A stretch of DNA of 64,000 nt from Gudongella sp. Its GTDB lineage: Bacteria > Bacillota > Clostridia > Tissierellales > Tissierellaceae. Where the stretch lies: positions 1-64,000 of the forward strand of contig JANKMX010000004.1 of NCBI GenBank assembly GCA_024649995.1, given 5' to 3'. The position numbers and the translations under genes were made by a program. Of the stretch, positions 10,815-22,088 are shown piece by piece. Each line of letters opens with the position of its first letter. Position 1 is the stretch's first letter. Below the pieces are notes generated by a model. That model was given only the letters and a program-made list of their open reading frames with translations, was not told the DNA's origin and did no database searches.

Positions 10815-11768
10815 CTATGATACTCCACTTTCCAAAACTGTAAATGTCTTGTTGTCAGCATCCAGTTTTACTCTTACCCCTATAGGTAGTGTAGCAAGGT
10901 CCTTTGAATGTCCCAAGGGAAGACCATACAAAACTGGGATTTCAAGAGGCTTTAGGTAATATTCCAAAACATCCTCAAGACTGGTGTCACTGAAAAATCC
11001 TGGATTGTGTTTGAAAGGAACGCAACTTTCACTGTCTCCAACTACAATCCCCCTCACATCCTTAAGCTTTCCTGCATTCCTAAGGTGTGATAGATTATGG
11101 TCGAATATCCATGGTTCTGTTTCTACATCCTCAATCAAAAGAATCCTGTCCTTGGTGTCTATCTCATATGGGGTTCCCAGGCTTGCACACACAAGCGTCA
11201 GGTTTCCCCCTATCAGCTCACCCTCAGCCACTCCTGGTCCAATACTATGAAGCCAGGCCTTTTTATCGGCAAGTTTAATTTCTCCTACTGGCTCTGTTGA
11301 GGACAATGCCTTGAAAAAGTGTTCCTTTGTATATTCTGTCAACTCTTTAGGATTAAACCTACTCATTCCGGGCCCATGAAAGGTCACTACCTCTGATTTC
11401 TTATGTATTGCAAGGTGCAGGGATGTTATATCGCTGAAGCCCGTCAGAATCTTTGGGTTGCTCCTTACCACATCAAAATCTATAAGATGGATGATCTGTG
11501 CTGAGCCATATCCCCCCTGAGTCACAAATACCGCATCAATGTCATCCCTTCTGAACATCTCATTGAAATCTGCAGCCCTTTCCTCCTCGGATGCAGCAAC
11601 AAAGCCCTTTGTTTTATTCACATTTTTTCCAACAACAACTTTGTAACCAAGATTTTCTAGATATTCAGCACTTCGTAGTACATCACTCTTTTTTTCTGAA
11701 GGGCTTGCAGGTGAAATAACTCCGATGGTATCTCCCTTCTCAAGTCTTTTTGGTTTAATCATAGGCAT
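10815..11768 (-). CDS. S66 family peptidase (LD-carboxypeptidase/MccF-like)
   Basis: GFSDITSLH nucleophile region, LLIEDVETEPWIFDHNLSHLRNAG, GHSKDLATLPIG. Confidence 0.88.
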   Translation of the reverse strand: MPMIKPKRLEKGDTIGVISPASPSEKKSDVLRSAEYLENLGYKVVVGKNVNKTKGFVAASEEERAADFNEMFRRDDIDAVFVTQGGYGSAQIIHLIDFDVVRSNPKILTGFSDITSLHLAIHKKSEVVTFHGPGMSRFNPKELTEYTKEHFFKALSSTEPVGEIKLADKKAWLHSIGPGVAEGELIGGNLTLVCASLGTPYEIDTKDRILLIEDVETEPWIFDHNLSHLRNAGKLKDVRGIVVGDSESCVPFKHNPGFFSDTSLEDVLEYYLKPLEIPVLYGLPLGHSKDLATLPIGVRVKLDADNKTFTVLESGVS

Positions 11769-12010
11769 CCTCCTTTTCCATTTTGTTCATATAATGAACG
11801 TCATTTCATATTTTAATCACTTTACTCAATTATACTCTTGCTCAATATCTTTAGTCAATAAAATTGTCGTTTGATTATGAATTTTTTGATAACTTACCCT
11901 ATATTGTGTTTTCTCTCTTTATTGTTTCATCACTTTGGCAACAATAGTTCATGAACAACATTTTTAACCCATCCTAGCCTGCAGCTGGTCAAAAGGTCAA
12001 AATGGGCACA

Positions 12011-12039
12011 AAAAAATCAACACCCTGTAAGTGTTGATA
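12011..12039 (-). terminator. Terminator downstream of tRNA-Ser
   Basis: atcaacac-cctgtaa-gtgttgat hairpin followed by a T-run on the minus strand. Confidence 0.75.
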
Positions 12040-12040
12040 T

Positions 12041-12132
12041 TGGCGGAGAAGGAGGGATTTGAACCCTCGCGCCGGTTGTGCCGACCTACCGCTTTTCGAG
12101 AGCGGACCCTTCAGCCACTTGGGTACTTCTCC
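12041..12132 (-). tRNA. tRNA-Ser(CGA)
   Basis: 92-nt class II tRNA; anticodon loop CTCGAAA; long variable arm; GGTTCAAATCC T-arm; encoded CCA. Confidence 0.95.
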
Positions 12133-12211
12133 TATGGAGTTGACAAATAATATTATACAGCCGATTTCATAAGTTTGCAAACATCTTTAGTGGAATGGTT
12201 TCAGAAGCCTG

Positions 12212-14200
12212 CTATTCCTTTTCAAGCCTGCATACCACCTCATAATAGGCTGCGTGCATCCCCATCCTTGAATAACGTTCAGGAATAATCTGGTTGATTC
12301 CTCCACCCTTTCTGGTCCATCCACCCTGGTATATCTTAACCCTGTCAGGCAAGATATCTCCATCCAGCTTAAGGATGGCTTTAATTGAACCCTTTTCAGT
12401 CCATACCCTTACCTTGTCACCATCCTCCATTCCAAGATCCTTGGCTCTTGCAGCTGCCATATGGACTGTTGGGACATGGTCTCCTTCAACAAGTGCAAAA
12501 TGCTGTGAATGCAAGGATCCCCTTAGCTTTGGAGTGATCAGGTAAAAGGGGTATTCCTTGGAAATTTCAGTCTCAAGGCCCCTGTGTCCAGCTGTTGGAG
12601 AGAAGCCCTCCTCTTCTGCTGTTTCCGAATAAAACTCAAATTTACCTGAAGGGGTTAAAAACCTTCCGTCACTCCAGGGAATATCAAGGATCCCTGGAAC
12701 CTTGATGGGTTTTTCCTTCAATTCATCAATATCAATCGTTTCCCTCATGGGCTTTGATATCATATGGATCCATTCCTCCTGGGACATGACTGGGAAGTCC
12801 TTAAGGTCCAGTCTCCTTGCCAGCCCGTTAAGGATGTCGATCTCTGAAAGGACTCCCTCCGGGGCTTCAATAACTTTGTTGCAATAGTTTATATAGCTGT
12901 GGTTGGCAGGAGGCATGACAATATTATCCTCTTCAAGAGGATGCTTTACCGGAAGAACAACATCCGAGGCAGCTGCCGTGTCTGTAAGGTACAAGTCAAG
13001 GGTGACCTTAAAGTCCACTGACTGGAAAGCCCTAAGGATTTTATCAGTGTCCATACCCTGGTTTACAGGGTTTGCCCTTGATGTGTATATAATCCTTACT
13101 GGAGGCTTCTTCTCATTCAGGATAAAGTCTCCAAGAAGCGGCCTGTCATAGGTCCTTCTTTCCCTTGCCAGCCCTCCTCCCTTGAGGAAGTCCTCATCAA
13201 TGAGCCCATTGGATACGCTGTTGTTGTAGCTAACTCCTCCACCTGATTTCCCAATGTTTCCTGTTACAGCACCAAGTGCGTCTATTGCCCTGACCGTATC
13301 CCCTCCGTTTGAATACCTTTGGATACCAAAGCCAAGGACTATGGCAGCGGGCTTTGTTCTTCCGTAGTCCAGGGCAAGGTCTTCAATTTCCTTGTGGGGA
13401 AGTCCTGTTGTTTCTGAAACCTGATCCCTGTCCAGGTCCATCACAGCCTCTTTTAGGTATTTAAAGCCAAGAGTATTCCTTTCTATGTAATCCATATCCA
13501 CAAGATTATTCTCAATCAGAACCTTGATCATATACATTGCCAAAAGTCCGTCCGATCCGGGCTTTGGAGCCAGGTGAAGATTGGACATGGCGGTAGTTTC
13601 CGAATGGAGTGGGTCTATTGTCACAAGCCTTGCTCCATTCTCCTTTGCCTTCTTGATGAATGGGACCATATGGGGTCCTGTGGTCACGGGATTTCTTCCC
13701 CAGATTATTATCATCCTGCTGTTGAGATAGTCCGTTGGTTCATGGGCAAGGCATTTCCCGAAATCGTACCTCTGGGCCTCCACTCCGGCCCCTGCACACA
13801 GGCTTCCAGTGGGCATGGTCACACCACCGTAGGCATTGAAAAACCTCTGGTCTGCCTTTTTTACCACTCCTGAATTTCCAAATTCACTTATGTATAGAAG
13901 GGCTGTTGTGGGCTGGTCCTTCTTCAATTTAAGAAGCTTCTCTGCAACCAGGTCCAGAGCCTCCTGCCAGCTTGCCTCCCTGAGGGCTCCAGCTTCCCGT
14001 ATAAGGGGTTTTACCAGCCTTTCCCTGCCGTTCCTCATCTTTATGTGTTTGTAGCCCTTCTCGCAAAGAAAGTGCCCTGTCACCGGATTCTCAGGATTAC
14101 CAACAAGCTTTGTGAACTGTCCGTCCTCCACAAGGGCCTTAATTGAGCATGAATCCCAGCAATCCAGGGTGCAGGCAGTACTGATCCATTTCTTTTCCAT
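12212..14200 (-). CDS. Molybdopterin-dependent oxidoreductase, stand-alone catalytic subunit
   Basis: N-terminal CTLDCWDSC...LCEKG Fe-S motif; GSLCAGAG; molydop_binding C-terminus. Confidence 0.88.
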   Translation of the reverse strand: MEKKWISTACTLDCWDSCSIKALVEDGQFTKLVGNPENPVTGHFLCEKGYKHIKMRNGRERLVKPLIREAGALREASWQEALDLVAEKLLKLKKDQPTTALLYISEFGNSGVVKKADQRFFNAYGGVTMPTGSLCAGAGVEAQRYDFGKCLAHEPTDYLNSRMIIIWGRNPVTTGPHMVPFIKKAKENGARLVTIDPLHSETTAMSNLHLAPKPGSDGLLAMYMIKVLIENNLVDMDYIERNTLGFKYLKEAVMDLDRDQVSETTGLPHKEIEDLALDYGRTKPAAIVLGFGIQRYSNGGDTVRAIDALGAVTGNIGKSGGGVSYNNSVSNGLIDEDFLKGGGLARERRTYDRPLLGDFILNEKKPPVRIIYTSRANPVNQGMDTDKILRAFQSVDFKVTLDLYLTDTAAASDVVLPVKHPLEEDNIVMPPANHSYINYCNKVIEAPEGVLSEIDILNGLARRLDLKDFPVMSQEEWIHMISKPMRETIDIDELKEKPIKVPGILDIPWSDGRFLTPSGKFEFYSETAEEEGFSPTAGHRGLETEISKEYPFYLITPKLRGSLHSQHFALVEGDHVPTVHMAAARAKDLGMEDGDKVRVWTEKGSIKAILKLDGDILPDRVKIYQGGWTRKGGGINQIIPERYSRMGMHAAYYEVVCRLEKE

Positions 14201-14211
14201 GGTGGCCTCCT

Positions 14212-14658
14212 CTACTTACTCTTTCTCAGCTCTCTGAAGAAATCCTTCAAAAGCTGTGCACACTCTTTTTCCAGAACTCCTGTTTTCATCTCCACCCTGT
14301 GATTAAGCCTTGGATGCCTAACAAGGTCCTCCACAGATCCACAGCAGCCGTGTCTTGGGTCCATGGCTCCAATTACAAGCCTTGGTATCCTAGCGTTTAC
14401 AATAGCCCCTGCACACATGGCACAGGGCTCCAGGGTGACATAGAGGGTACAATCTACAAGCCTCCAGCCTCCAAGATAATTGCTGGCCTCCTGTATTGCC
14501 ATTATCTCAGCGTGGGCTGTGGGGTCCTTTTCTGTCTCCCTTCTGTTGTAACCCTTTCCTATAACCTTGCCATTATATACAACAACAGCACCCACTGGTA
14601 CTTCGTAGGTGCTGGTTTTGGCAATTTCCAATGCTATTTTCATGTATTTTTCATCCAT
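14212..14658 (-). CDS. tadA: tRNA-specific adenosine deaminase
   Basis: HAEIMAIQEA and TLEPCAMCAGAIV zinc motifs. Confidence 0.93.
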   Translation of the reverse strand: MDEKYMKIALEIAKTSTYEVPVGAVVVYNGKVIGKGYNRRETEKDPTAHAEIMAIQEASNYLGGWRLVDCTLYVTLEPCAMCAGAIVNARIPRLVIGAMDPRHGCCGSVEDLVRHPRLNHRVEMKTGVLEKECAQLLKDFFRELRKSK

Positions 14659-14679
14659 TTTAGATCACCTTTATATAAA

Positions 14680-14755
14680 TGGTGCACCCGAGAGGAATCG
14701 AACCCCTGCTCATGCCTTAGGAGGGCACCGCTCTATCCTTCTGAGCTACGGGTGC
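14680..14755 (-). tRNA. tRNA-Arg(CCT)
   Basis: GCACCCG...CGGGTGC acceptor stem, anticodon loop CTCCTAA, GGTTCGATTCC, encoded CCA. Confidence 0.95.
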
Positions 14756-14856
14756 AAGTCACAAGGATATTTTACAACTATTTTAAGCCTTTGTCAAACA
14801 TATACGGCAAATTAAAAGCCGGATTGTGTATATAACACAACCCGGCCAATTGATTT

Positions 14857-16959
14857 CTATGCAGCTTTCTCTTTCTTGTTCTGCATCCTCTGGATAAGAT
14901 ATGTTCCAACCAGTACCACAAGTCCAAAAGCATCTGACAGGTAGCCTGGATTTAGAAGCATCAGTGCTGCTACTGCCAGTAGAACCCTTTCTATTATGTT
15001 GGTTCTTCTTATTAGGTAGGCCTCAACGGCCGCAGCCAGACAGAGTATTCCGATTACTGCGGACAGTATTACAGGTAGTGCCTGAATGAACGGCATAAAC
15101 ACCACTGTTGTACCCACTATATCCTCAACCATTATAAGCTCTGGGTTAATTGCGAAAATATAAGGAACTATAAAGGCGGCCAGGGCTATCTTCAAGGCCT
15201 GGAAGCCCGTCTTCATGGAGTTGGACCCTGCTATTCCCGCACCTGCATATGCTGCCAGCGCCACCGGTGGAGTGATGTCTGCAACCACACCAAAGTAAAG
15301 AATGAAAAGGTGGGCTGCCAAAAGGTTTACTTCAAGCTTTATAAGTGCAGGTACTGCCATTGTAGCGAGTACGATGTACTTGGCTGTTGTTGGAAGTCCC
15401 ATACCAAGTATTATTGAAGCTACCATGGTAAAGAACAAGGTCAACAGAAGATTTCCTTGAGCTACCGTAACGATTATTTCAGCTATCCTTAGTCCAAGTC
15501 CTGTCAGTGTTACAACCCCAACTATCATACCAGCTGTGGCGCAGGCACAGGCAACTCCCACAGACCCCTTTGCTCCAGCTTCAAGTGCACCAAGAAAATC
15601 CTTGAACGTAAAGGATCCGTCTCTTCTTACTACCGCTGCTATGATCGCTACAACCATACTGATTATTATAGCCTTGAATGCTGCAAGTGTAGGCGTGTTT
15701 CCTGCTATCAGGAAGTAAACAACACTCACCAGTGGAATCAGAAGGAAGCCCCTACTTAGCAATAGCTTGCTTACCTTGGGTAGCTTATCCCTGGGTATTC
15801 CAACAAGTCCCAGTTTGGATGCCTCAAGGTGTACCATTGTACCAACTGCGAAGTAGTACAATACTGCAGGTATTGCCGCTGCTATTATTATCTGTAGATA
15901 GGATATCCCTGTAAACTCTGCCATTATAAATGCTGCAGCTCCCATTACCGGAGGCATTATCTGGCCACCTGTGGATGCTGCTGCCTCAACTGCACCGGCA
16001 AAGTAGGGCTTGTATCCTGTCTTTTTCATCAAAGGTATTGTAAATGCACCGGTTGTTACGGTATTTGCAACTGAACTACCTGAGATTGATCCCATGAATC
16101 CACTGGCTACTACAGCCGTCATTGCAGGACCACTCTTAAGGTGTCCGGTCATTCCAAATGCCATGTCAATAAAGAACTTTCCAACGCCTGTCTTATCCAG
16201 GAAGGACCCAAACAAAATAAACAGGAATACGAAGGTCGCTGATACACCTGTAGGTATACCCATGATACCCTCAAGACCCATGTACATGTGTGATACTATC
16301 CTAGTTAGCGAGAACCCCCTATGAGCAAGGATTCCTGGCATCTGTGGTCCAAAGTATGCATAGCTTAGGAACACTATTGCAACAATTGGAAGTTCTGGAC
16401 CCACTACCCTTCTTGTTACCTCAAGGGTAAGTAGTATTGCGGCTATACCGAATACAAGGTCCAATGGGGTCGCATTTCCTCCCTTAAGAGCCATCTGCTC
16501 AGGGAATAGGAATATGTATCCAAATACCACTATTGCAACGCCCATCAATATAAAGTCAAATATTGCAGGTTTTTCCCTGCTTGACTTCTTTCTTGCGGGA
16601 TAAAGGAATAATCCAATTATAAATGCAAATATAATATGTAGCGATCTCTGTCTGTAGGATAGCAGCGTTCCAAAGCCTGCAGTGTATAGGTGGAAGGATG
16701 ACATCGCTATTGCTATTATCATAACAACCTTTGAAAGTGTACCCTTCATCTTTCTAAGCTTTGACGCTTCCTTGTCGTAGGATTCCATCAAGAGGTCCAC
16801 ATCCAGCGCTTCATCATCCAAAGCAGTTCCTCCTGATGTGTCCGCTATTACAGTCTGCTCTTCAAGAATCTCATCATCTTCTGAATTTATACTGTCATTA
16901 TTCTCAACTAGTTTGTCTTCTTCAAGATTTTCATTGTCTAATTTTTTGTCGTCATTCAT
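14857..16959 (-). CDS. TRAP transporter fused permease (4TM/12TM)
   Basis: 700-aa polytopic protein; GASFMGSISGSSVANTVTTGAFTIPLMKKTGY-type DctM motifs. Confidence 0.9.
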   Translation of the reverse strand: MNDDKKLDNENLEEDKLVENNDSINSEDDEILEEQTVIADTSGGTALDDEALDVDLLMESYDKEASKLRKMKGTLSKVVMIIAIAMSSFHLYTAGFGTLLSYRQRSLHIIFAFIIGLFLYPARKKSSREKPAIFDFILMGVAIVVFGYIFLFPEQMALKGGNATPLDLVFGIAAILLTLEVTRRVVGPELPIVAIVFLSYAYFGPQMPGILAHRGFSLTRIVSHMYMGLEGIMGIPTGVSATFVFLFILFGSFLDKTGVGKFFIDMAFGMTGHLKSGPAMTAVVASGFMGSISGSSVANTVTTGAFTIPLMKKTGYKPYFAGAVEAAASTGGQIMPPVMGAAAFIMAEFTGISYLQIIIAAAIPAVLYYFAVGTMVHLEASKLGLVGIPRDKLPKVSKLLLSRGFLLIPLVSVVYFLIAGNTPTLAAFKAIIISMVVAIIAAVVRRDGSFTFKDFLGALEAGAKGSVGVACACATAGMIVGVVTLTGLGLRIAEIIVTVAQGNLLLTLFFTMVASIILGMGLPTTAKYIVLATMAVPALIKLEVNLLAAHLFILYFGVVADITPPVALAAYAGAGIAGSNSMKTGFQALKIALAAFIVPYIFAINPELIMVEDIVGTTVVFMPFIQALPVILSAVIGILCLAAAVEAYLIRRTNIIERVLLAVAALMLLNPGYLSDAFGLVVLVGTYLIQRMQNKKEKAA

Positions 16960-17513
16960 TTAAACCCCTCCTTTGCCAAATAAACTATTATTGGAGTCTT
17001 TTGGGTTTCAAATTTTACTCCTTCGGTAGGCTCTGAAAATTCAACGAAAAGGTATGTTCTTCCCCCCACCGTCAGTTCGTGATTTGCCCTTACTGCTCCT
17101 GTTCTGTAAACGAGGTTTGTCATTTTTTGGTCAATGTTGTACAGTCGAAAACCCTCCTCAACTATATCAAAATCGTACGGACTTGTAGCCGGAAGTCCAG
17201 CGCCGTAGGACTGAAAAACGGTTTCCTCAAGTACAATCTCTCCCTCTTCAATGGTATACATCTCCCATACAGGGGTCCGTTCAACGGAATGTATGTATTT
17301 AATCGTGAAGGACTTGTCCTCCCTCGGCCACCATGAGCTAAGATACTCTCCACTTCTTGAATCAGAGGCCTTTAGAACCTCAATTGGATAAAGCATCGTT
17401 CCAATCGCCAGTAGAGCCACGACCACAGCCAAAATCCTCTTTAATAAGGGAAAGGTACTGATACTATCAGTACCTTTTCCATTGAATTCTTTACTACTCG
17501 ATGCCTTGCTCAT
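16956..17513 (-). CDS. DUF1850 family protein
   Basis: FTIKYIHSVERTPVWEMYTIEEGEIVLEETVFQSYGAGLP; located between TAXI receptor and TRAP permease. Confidence 0.8.
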   Translation of the reverse strand: MSKASSSKEFNGKGTDSISTFPLLKRILAVVVALLAIGTMLYPIEVLKASDSRSGEYLSSWWPREDKSFTIKYIHSVERTPVWEMYTIEEGEIVLEETVFQSYGAGLPATSPYDFDIVEEGFRLYNIDQKMTNLVYRTGAVRANHELTVGGRTYLFVEFSEPTEGVKFETQKTPIIVYLAKEGFK

Positions 17514-18504
17514 CGTAATACTTCTGAGCACCTGCATGAAGGTCTATTGGCATACCTGCCAATGCAGTTTCCAACTTAATGTCATTTCCTCTTGCGTGTG
17601 TATCTATGATTACCTGTCTTTGCTCGAACATGCTCTTGGTCATGTTGTAAACCAAGTCCTCGCTTAGGTCCTCTGGTACTATAAGCATTGCCATTACCGC
17701 TGCTGATGTAACATCTCCGCTCATACCATTGTAGGTATCTCCAGGGATTGATACTTCAGTGTAGAATGGATATTTCTCTGCAAGTGTAGCAATTCTTCCT
17801 GCGTCCATTGCAACTACAACGATATCAGCAGTTTGTGTAACCTCTGTTACAGCTGAAGTTGGAAGTGCGCCTGTTACGAAAGCAGCGTCAACCTGCTTGT
17901 TCTTAAGCTGGTCAGCAGCCTCGTTGAATGAAAGGTAGTCAGCTTTTCCAAGGTCATCATAAGTCATACCGTACTCTTCAAGAATCTGTCTTGCATTTAC
18001 CTCAGTTCCTGATCCAGGAGCTCCAACTGCAACCTTCATTCCAGCAAGGTCCTCAATGCTTGTGATTCCTGAGTCAGCAGTAGCTATAACCTGAATAACC
18101 TCAGGATAAAGCATTGCCATTCCTCTGATGTTTGTTATTGGCTCTTGGCCGTCAAATGTCTCTGTTCCTGTCCATGCATAGTAAGTTACGTCGTTCTGTA
18201 CAAAAGCAAGTTCCGCTTCTCCTTGAGCTACAAGGTTAACGTTCTCAGCTGATGCTCCAGTTGACTGAGCATTTGCAGTTACTCCCGCAATATTCTCGTT
18301 GAATATCTTGGCAATTGCTCCTCCAAGTGGGTAATAAGTACCGCCCGTTCCTCCAGTTGCTACAGATAGGAATACCTCTTCTGCTGGAGCATCTCCAGGC
18401 TCTTCTCCGGCTGGCTCCTCTGCTGCTGGTGAGCAACCTACCATAAGTGATAGAGTCAGTATAAATACCAACCATAATGATAATGTCTTTTTGTTCATAT
18501 TCAT
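17494..18504 (-). CDS. TAXI family TRAP transporter solute receptor (lipoprotein)
   Basis: Lipobox MVGCSP; ATGGTGGTYYPLGGAIAKIFNE motif. Confidence 0.92.
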   Translation of the reverse strand: MNMNKKTLSLWLVFILTLSLMVGCSPAAEEPAGEEPGDAPAEEVFLSVATGGTGGTYYPLGGAIAKIFNENIAGVTANAQSTGASAENVNLVAQGEAELAFVQNDVTYYAWTGTETFDGQEPITNIRGMAMLYPEVIQVIATADSGITSIEDLAGMKVAVGAPGSGTEVNARQILEEYGMTYDDLGKADYLSFNEAADQLKNKQVDAAFVTGALPTSAVTEVTQTADIVVVAMDAGRIATLAEKYPFYTEVSIPGDTYNGMSGDVTSAAVMAMLIVPEDLSEDLVYNMTKSMFEQRQVIIDTHARGNDIKLETALAGMPIDLHAGAQKYYDEQGIE

Positions 18505-18666
18505 CCCCCTTTTTGATTTTCTACCTTTCCAGTTGCCCGATTCTGACTATTTGGACAACTTGTAAGTACATTATAACTCAATTTTAAGTGATAATCCACT
18601 AAAATTTTGTTATATAATTGTTAAAGATGACAATTCCGCCATTTACAGACTCATTATATAGAAAAG

Positions 18667-18690
18667 TCCGAAGATTTTCTCTTCGGACCA
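18667..18690 (-). terminator. serS terminator
   Basis: gtccgaaga-ttttct-cttcggac hairpin just after the serS stop. Confidence 0.6.
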
Positions 18691-18697
18691 TAACATT

Positions 18698-20200
<1,503 letters not shown>

Positions 20201-20233
20201 CATTATAGCACATCTGAGTTCAATGTCAATACA

Positions 20234-21034
20234 TTACTCCACATATGGTGGAATTTCCACAGTCACAATCTCTCCAACAGCTCCCATTTCCAGTTTGTTA
20301 AGAACCATCCGATAAATTTCGGGCGACCCGGATGTAAGAACCTGGAGGGTTCCCTTGCCTTCCCTCTTCAGGATTCCCTTCTCGTGGAGGACCACCCTCA
20401 TGGCCTTGGCCTGCTGGAAGCCTGGGTTTATGTAGTTGAGGGTTGGGTCAAGCTCAAGGAAAATATCCTCGACTATTGGGTAATGGGTGCAGGCAAGAAC
20501 AATATTGTAGAAATTTCCCATCTGGGATATGCTCTCGAGATGTCCACCTATTGTGTCGTAAATCTCCCTGGATTTGTAATCCCCCTTATCCACCAGCTCA
20601 GCAAGCTTGGGACTCTTCTCGGAGGAGATATCATAATCCTTCCTTCTCTCCCTTAGTAGCCTTTCATAGGCCTTGGTCCTTATGGTGAAATCAGTTCCAA
20701 GTATTACCATCTTGTCTATTCCCATGTTATCGATATGGTCAACAGTCGGGGTGATTATGTCCACAATTGGGAAATCAAACTTGTCCCTGAATCTGTCAGC
20801 TATAGTTGAAATGGTGTTACAGGCTATTGCAACCATCTTGACATTTCTCTTCTCAAAATACTTTAACATTGCCATTGTTAGTTTGTATATCTCATCCTCG
20901 TCACGGTTTCCATAGGGTACATTCTTGCTATCCCCAAAATATATGATGTCCTCATGTGGCAGTATCTTCTGGATTGACTTCACAACAGTCAACCCTCCTA
21001 CCCCTGAATCCAACACTCCAATAGGTTTTTCCAT
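20234..21034 (-). CDS. murI: Glutamate racemase
   Basis: MEKPIGVLDSGVGGLTV, IACNT and LACTHYP motifs. Confidence 0.94.
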   Translation of the reverse strand: MEKPIGVLDSGVGGLTVVKSIQKILPHEDIIYFGDSKNVPYGNRDEDEIYKLTMAMLKYFEKRNVKMVAIACNTISTIADRFRDKFDFPIVDIITPTVDHIDNMGIDKMVILGTDFTIRTKAYERLLRERRKDYDISSEKSPKLAELVDKGDYKSREIYDTIGGHLESISQMGNFYNIVLACTHYPIVEDIFLELDPTLNYINPGFQQAKAMRVVLHEKGILKREGKGTLQVLTSGSPEIYRMVLNKLEMGAVGEIVTVEIPPYVE

Positions 21035-21049
21035 CTGATTCCTCCTAAA

Positions 21050-22069
21050 TTATAGTGACATGTCTCCCCTTTTGATGTAGCCTCTTTTCCTCATCCATTC
21101 AGATACTGAAAAGGATATGAGACCTGGGAATACAAAATGCATCATAAGAATAAGTAAAAATACATATAGGCTTGGTCCCATGGTTTCAATCATTGCAAAC
21201 TGGCCCACAAGGCCGCTTGTTCCCATACCGGCACCCAATGAGTTGCTTCTCATCTCCAGCAGATAGGTTGATACTGGTCCAAGTATTGCCGAGGCAACTA
21301 TTGAAGGTATCCATATCAATGGGTTCCTTACAATATTGGGTATCTGGAGCATGGAGGTTCCAAGCCCCTGAGCAACAAGTCCTCCCATACCATTCTCCCT
21401 ATAGGATGCAACGGCAAATCCAACCATGTTGGCTGCACAGCCAACGGTAGCTGCACCGGCTGCAAGTCCAGACAGATTAAGTGATATTGCAAGTGCTGCA
21501 GAGCTTATTGGTAGGGTTAATGTTATTCCCATAATCACAGAAACTATTATTCCCATTGGTATTCTGTGCAGCTCCGTTGCCTGATTTATAATGGCTCCCA
21601 CTCCATTCATAAAGGCGGCTATGTATGGGGATATGTAGCTTCCAACAAGTCCTCCCGCGAGAATTGTTATCATTGGAACCAGTATGATATCAAACTTTGT
21701 TCTTCCTGCCACAAGCTTTGAAAGCTCCGCCCCAGCCAGTGCTGCCACAAAGGCACCAACTGGCTCGCCAATGGCAATTACAGCTGTAGCTCCATCAAAG
21801 GAAACGCTTCCAGCACCTATTGCTCCAGCAACTGCCGATGCAAATATTCCAAGAGGAGGGGCTCCAACACTGTAGGCAACTCCAACTCCGATAGCAGGTC
21901 CCATCATTCTCTGGGCAACATTTCCGAAATAAACTAGGGATGGTATGTCTCCATATACTCCAATCTGCCTGATGATAAGTCCGATCAGGAGGGATGAAAA
22001 AAGTCCTAGGGCCATCCCGTTAAGTGTTCTTACAATATAGTCCTGTATTCCTGTTGCTTTTCTTGCCAT
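21050..22069 (-). CDS. PTS-like sugar transporter IIC membrane protein
   Basis: Polytopic; GIQDYIVRTLNGMALGLFSSLLIG. Confidence 0.75.
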   Translation of the reverse strand: MARKATGIQDYIVRTLNGMALGLFSSLLIGLIIRQIGVYGDIPSLVYFGNVAQRMMGPAIGVGVAYSVGAPPLGIFASAVAGAIGAGSVSFDGATAVIAIGEPVGAFVAALAGAELSKLVAGRTKFDIILVPMITILAGGLVGSYISPYIAAFMNGVGAIINQATELHRIPMGIIVSVIMGITLTLPISSAALAISLNLSGLAAGAATVGCAANMVGFAVASYRENGMGGLVAQGLGTSMLQIPNIVRNPLIWIPSIVASAILGPVSTYLLEMRSNSLGAGMGTSGLVGQFAMIETMGPSLYVFLLILMMHFVFPGLISFSVSEWMRKRGYIKRGDMSL

Positions 22070-22088
22070 CCTTCGACTCCTTTTAAAA

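Noticed and set aside
12212-14200. Selenocysteine-containing formate dehydrogenase
   Set aside because: The ORF has no in-frame TGA, and the likely metal ligand position is Cys (GSLCAGAG).
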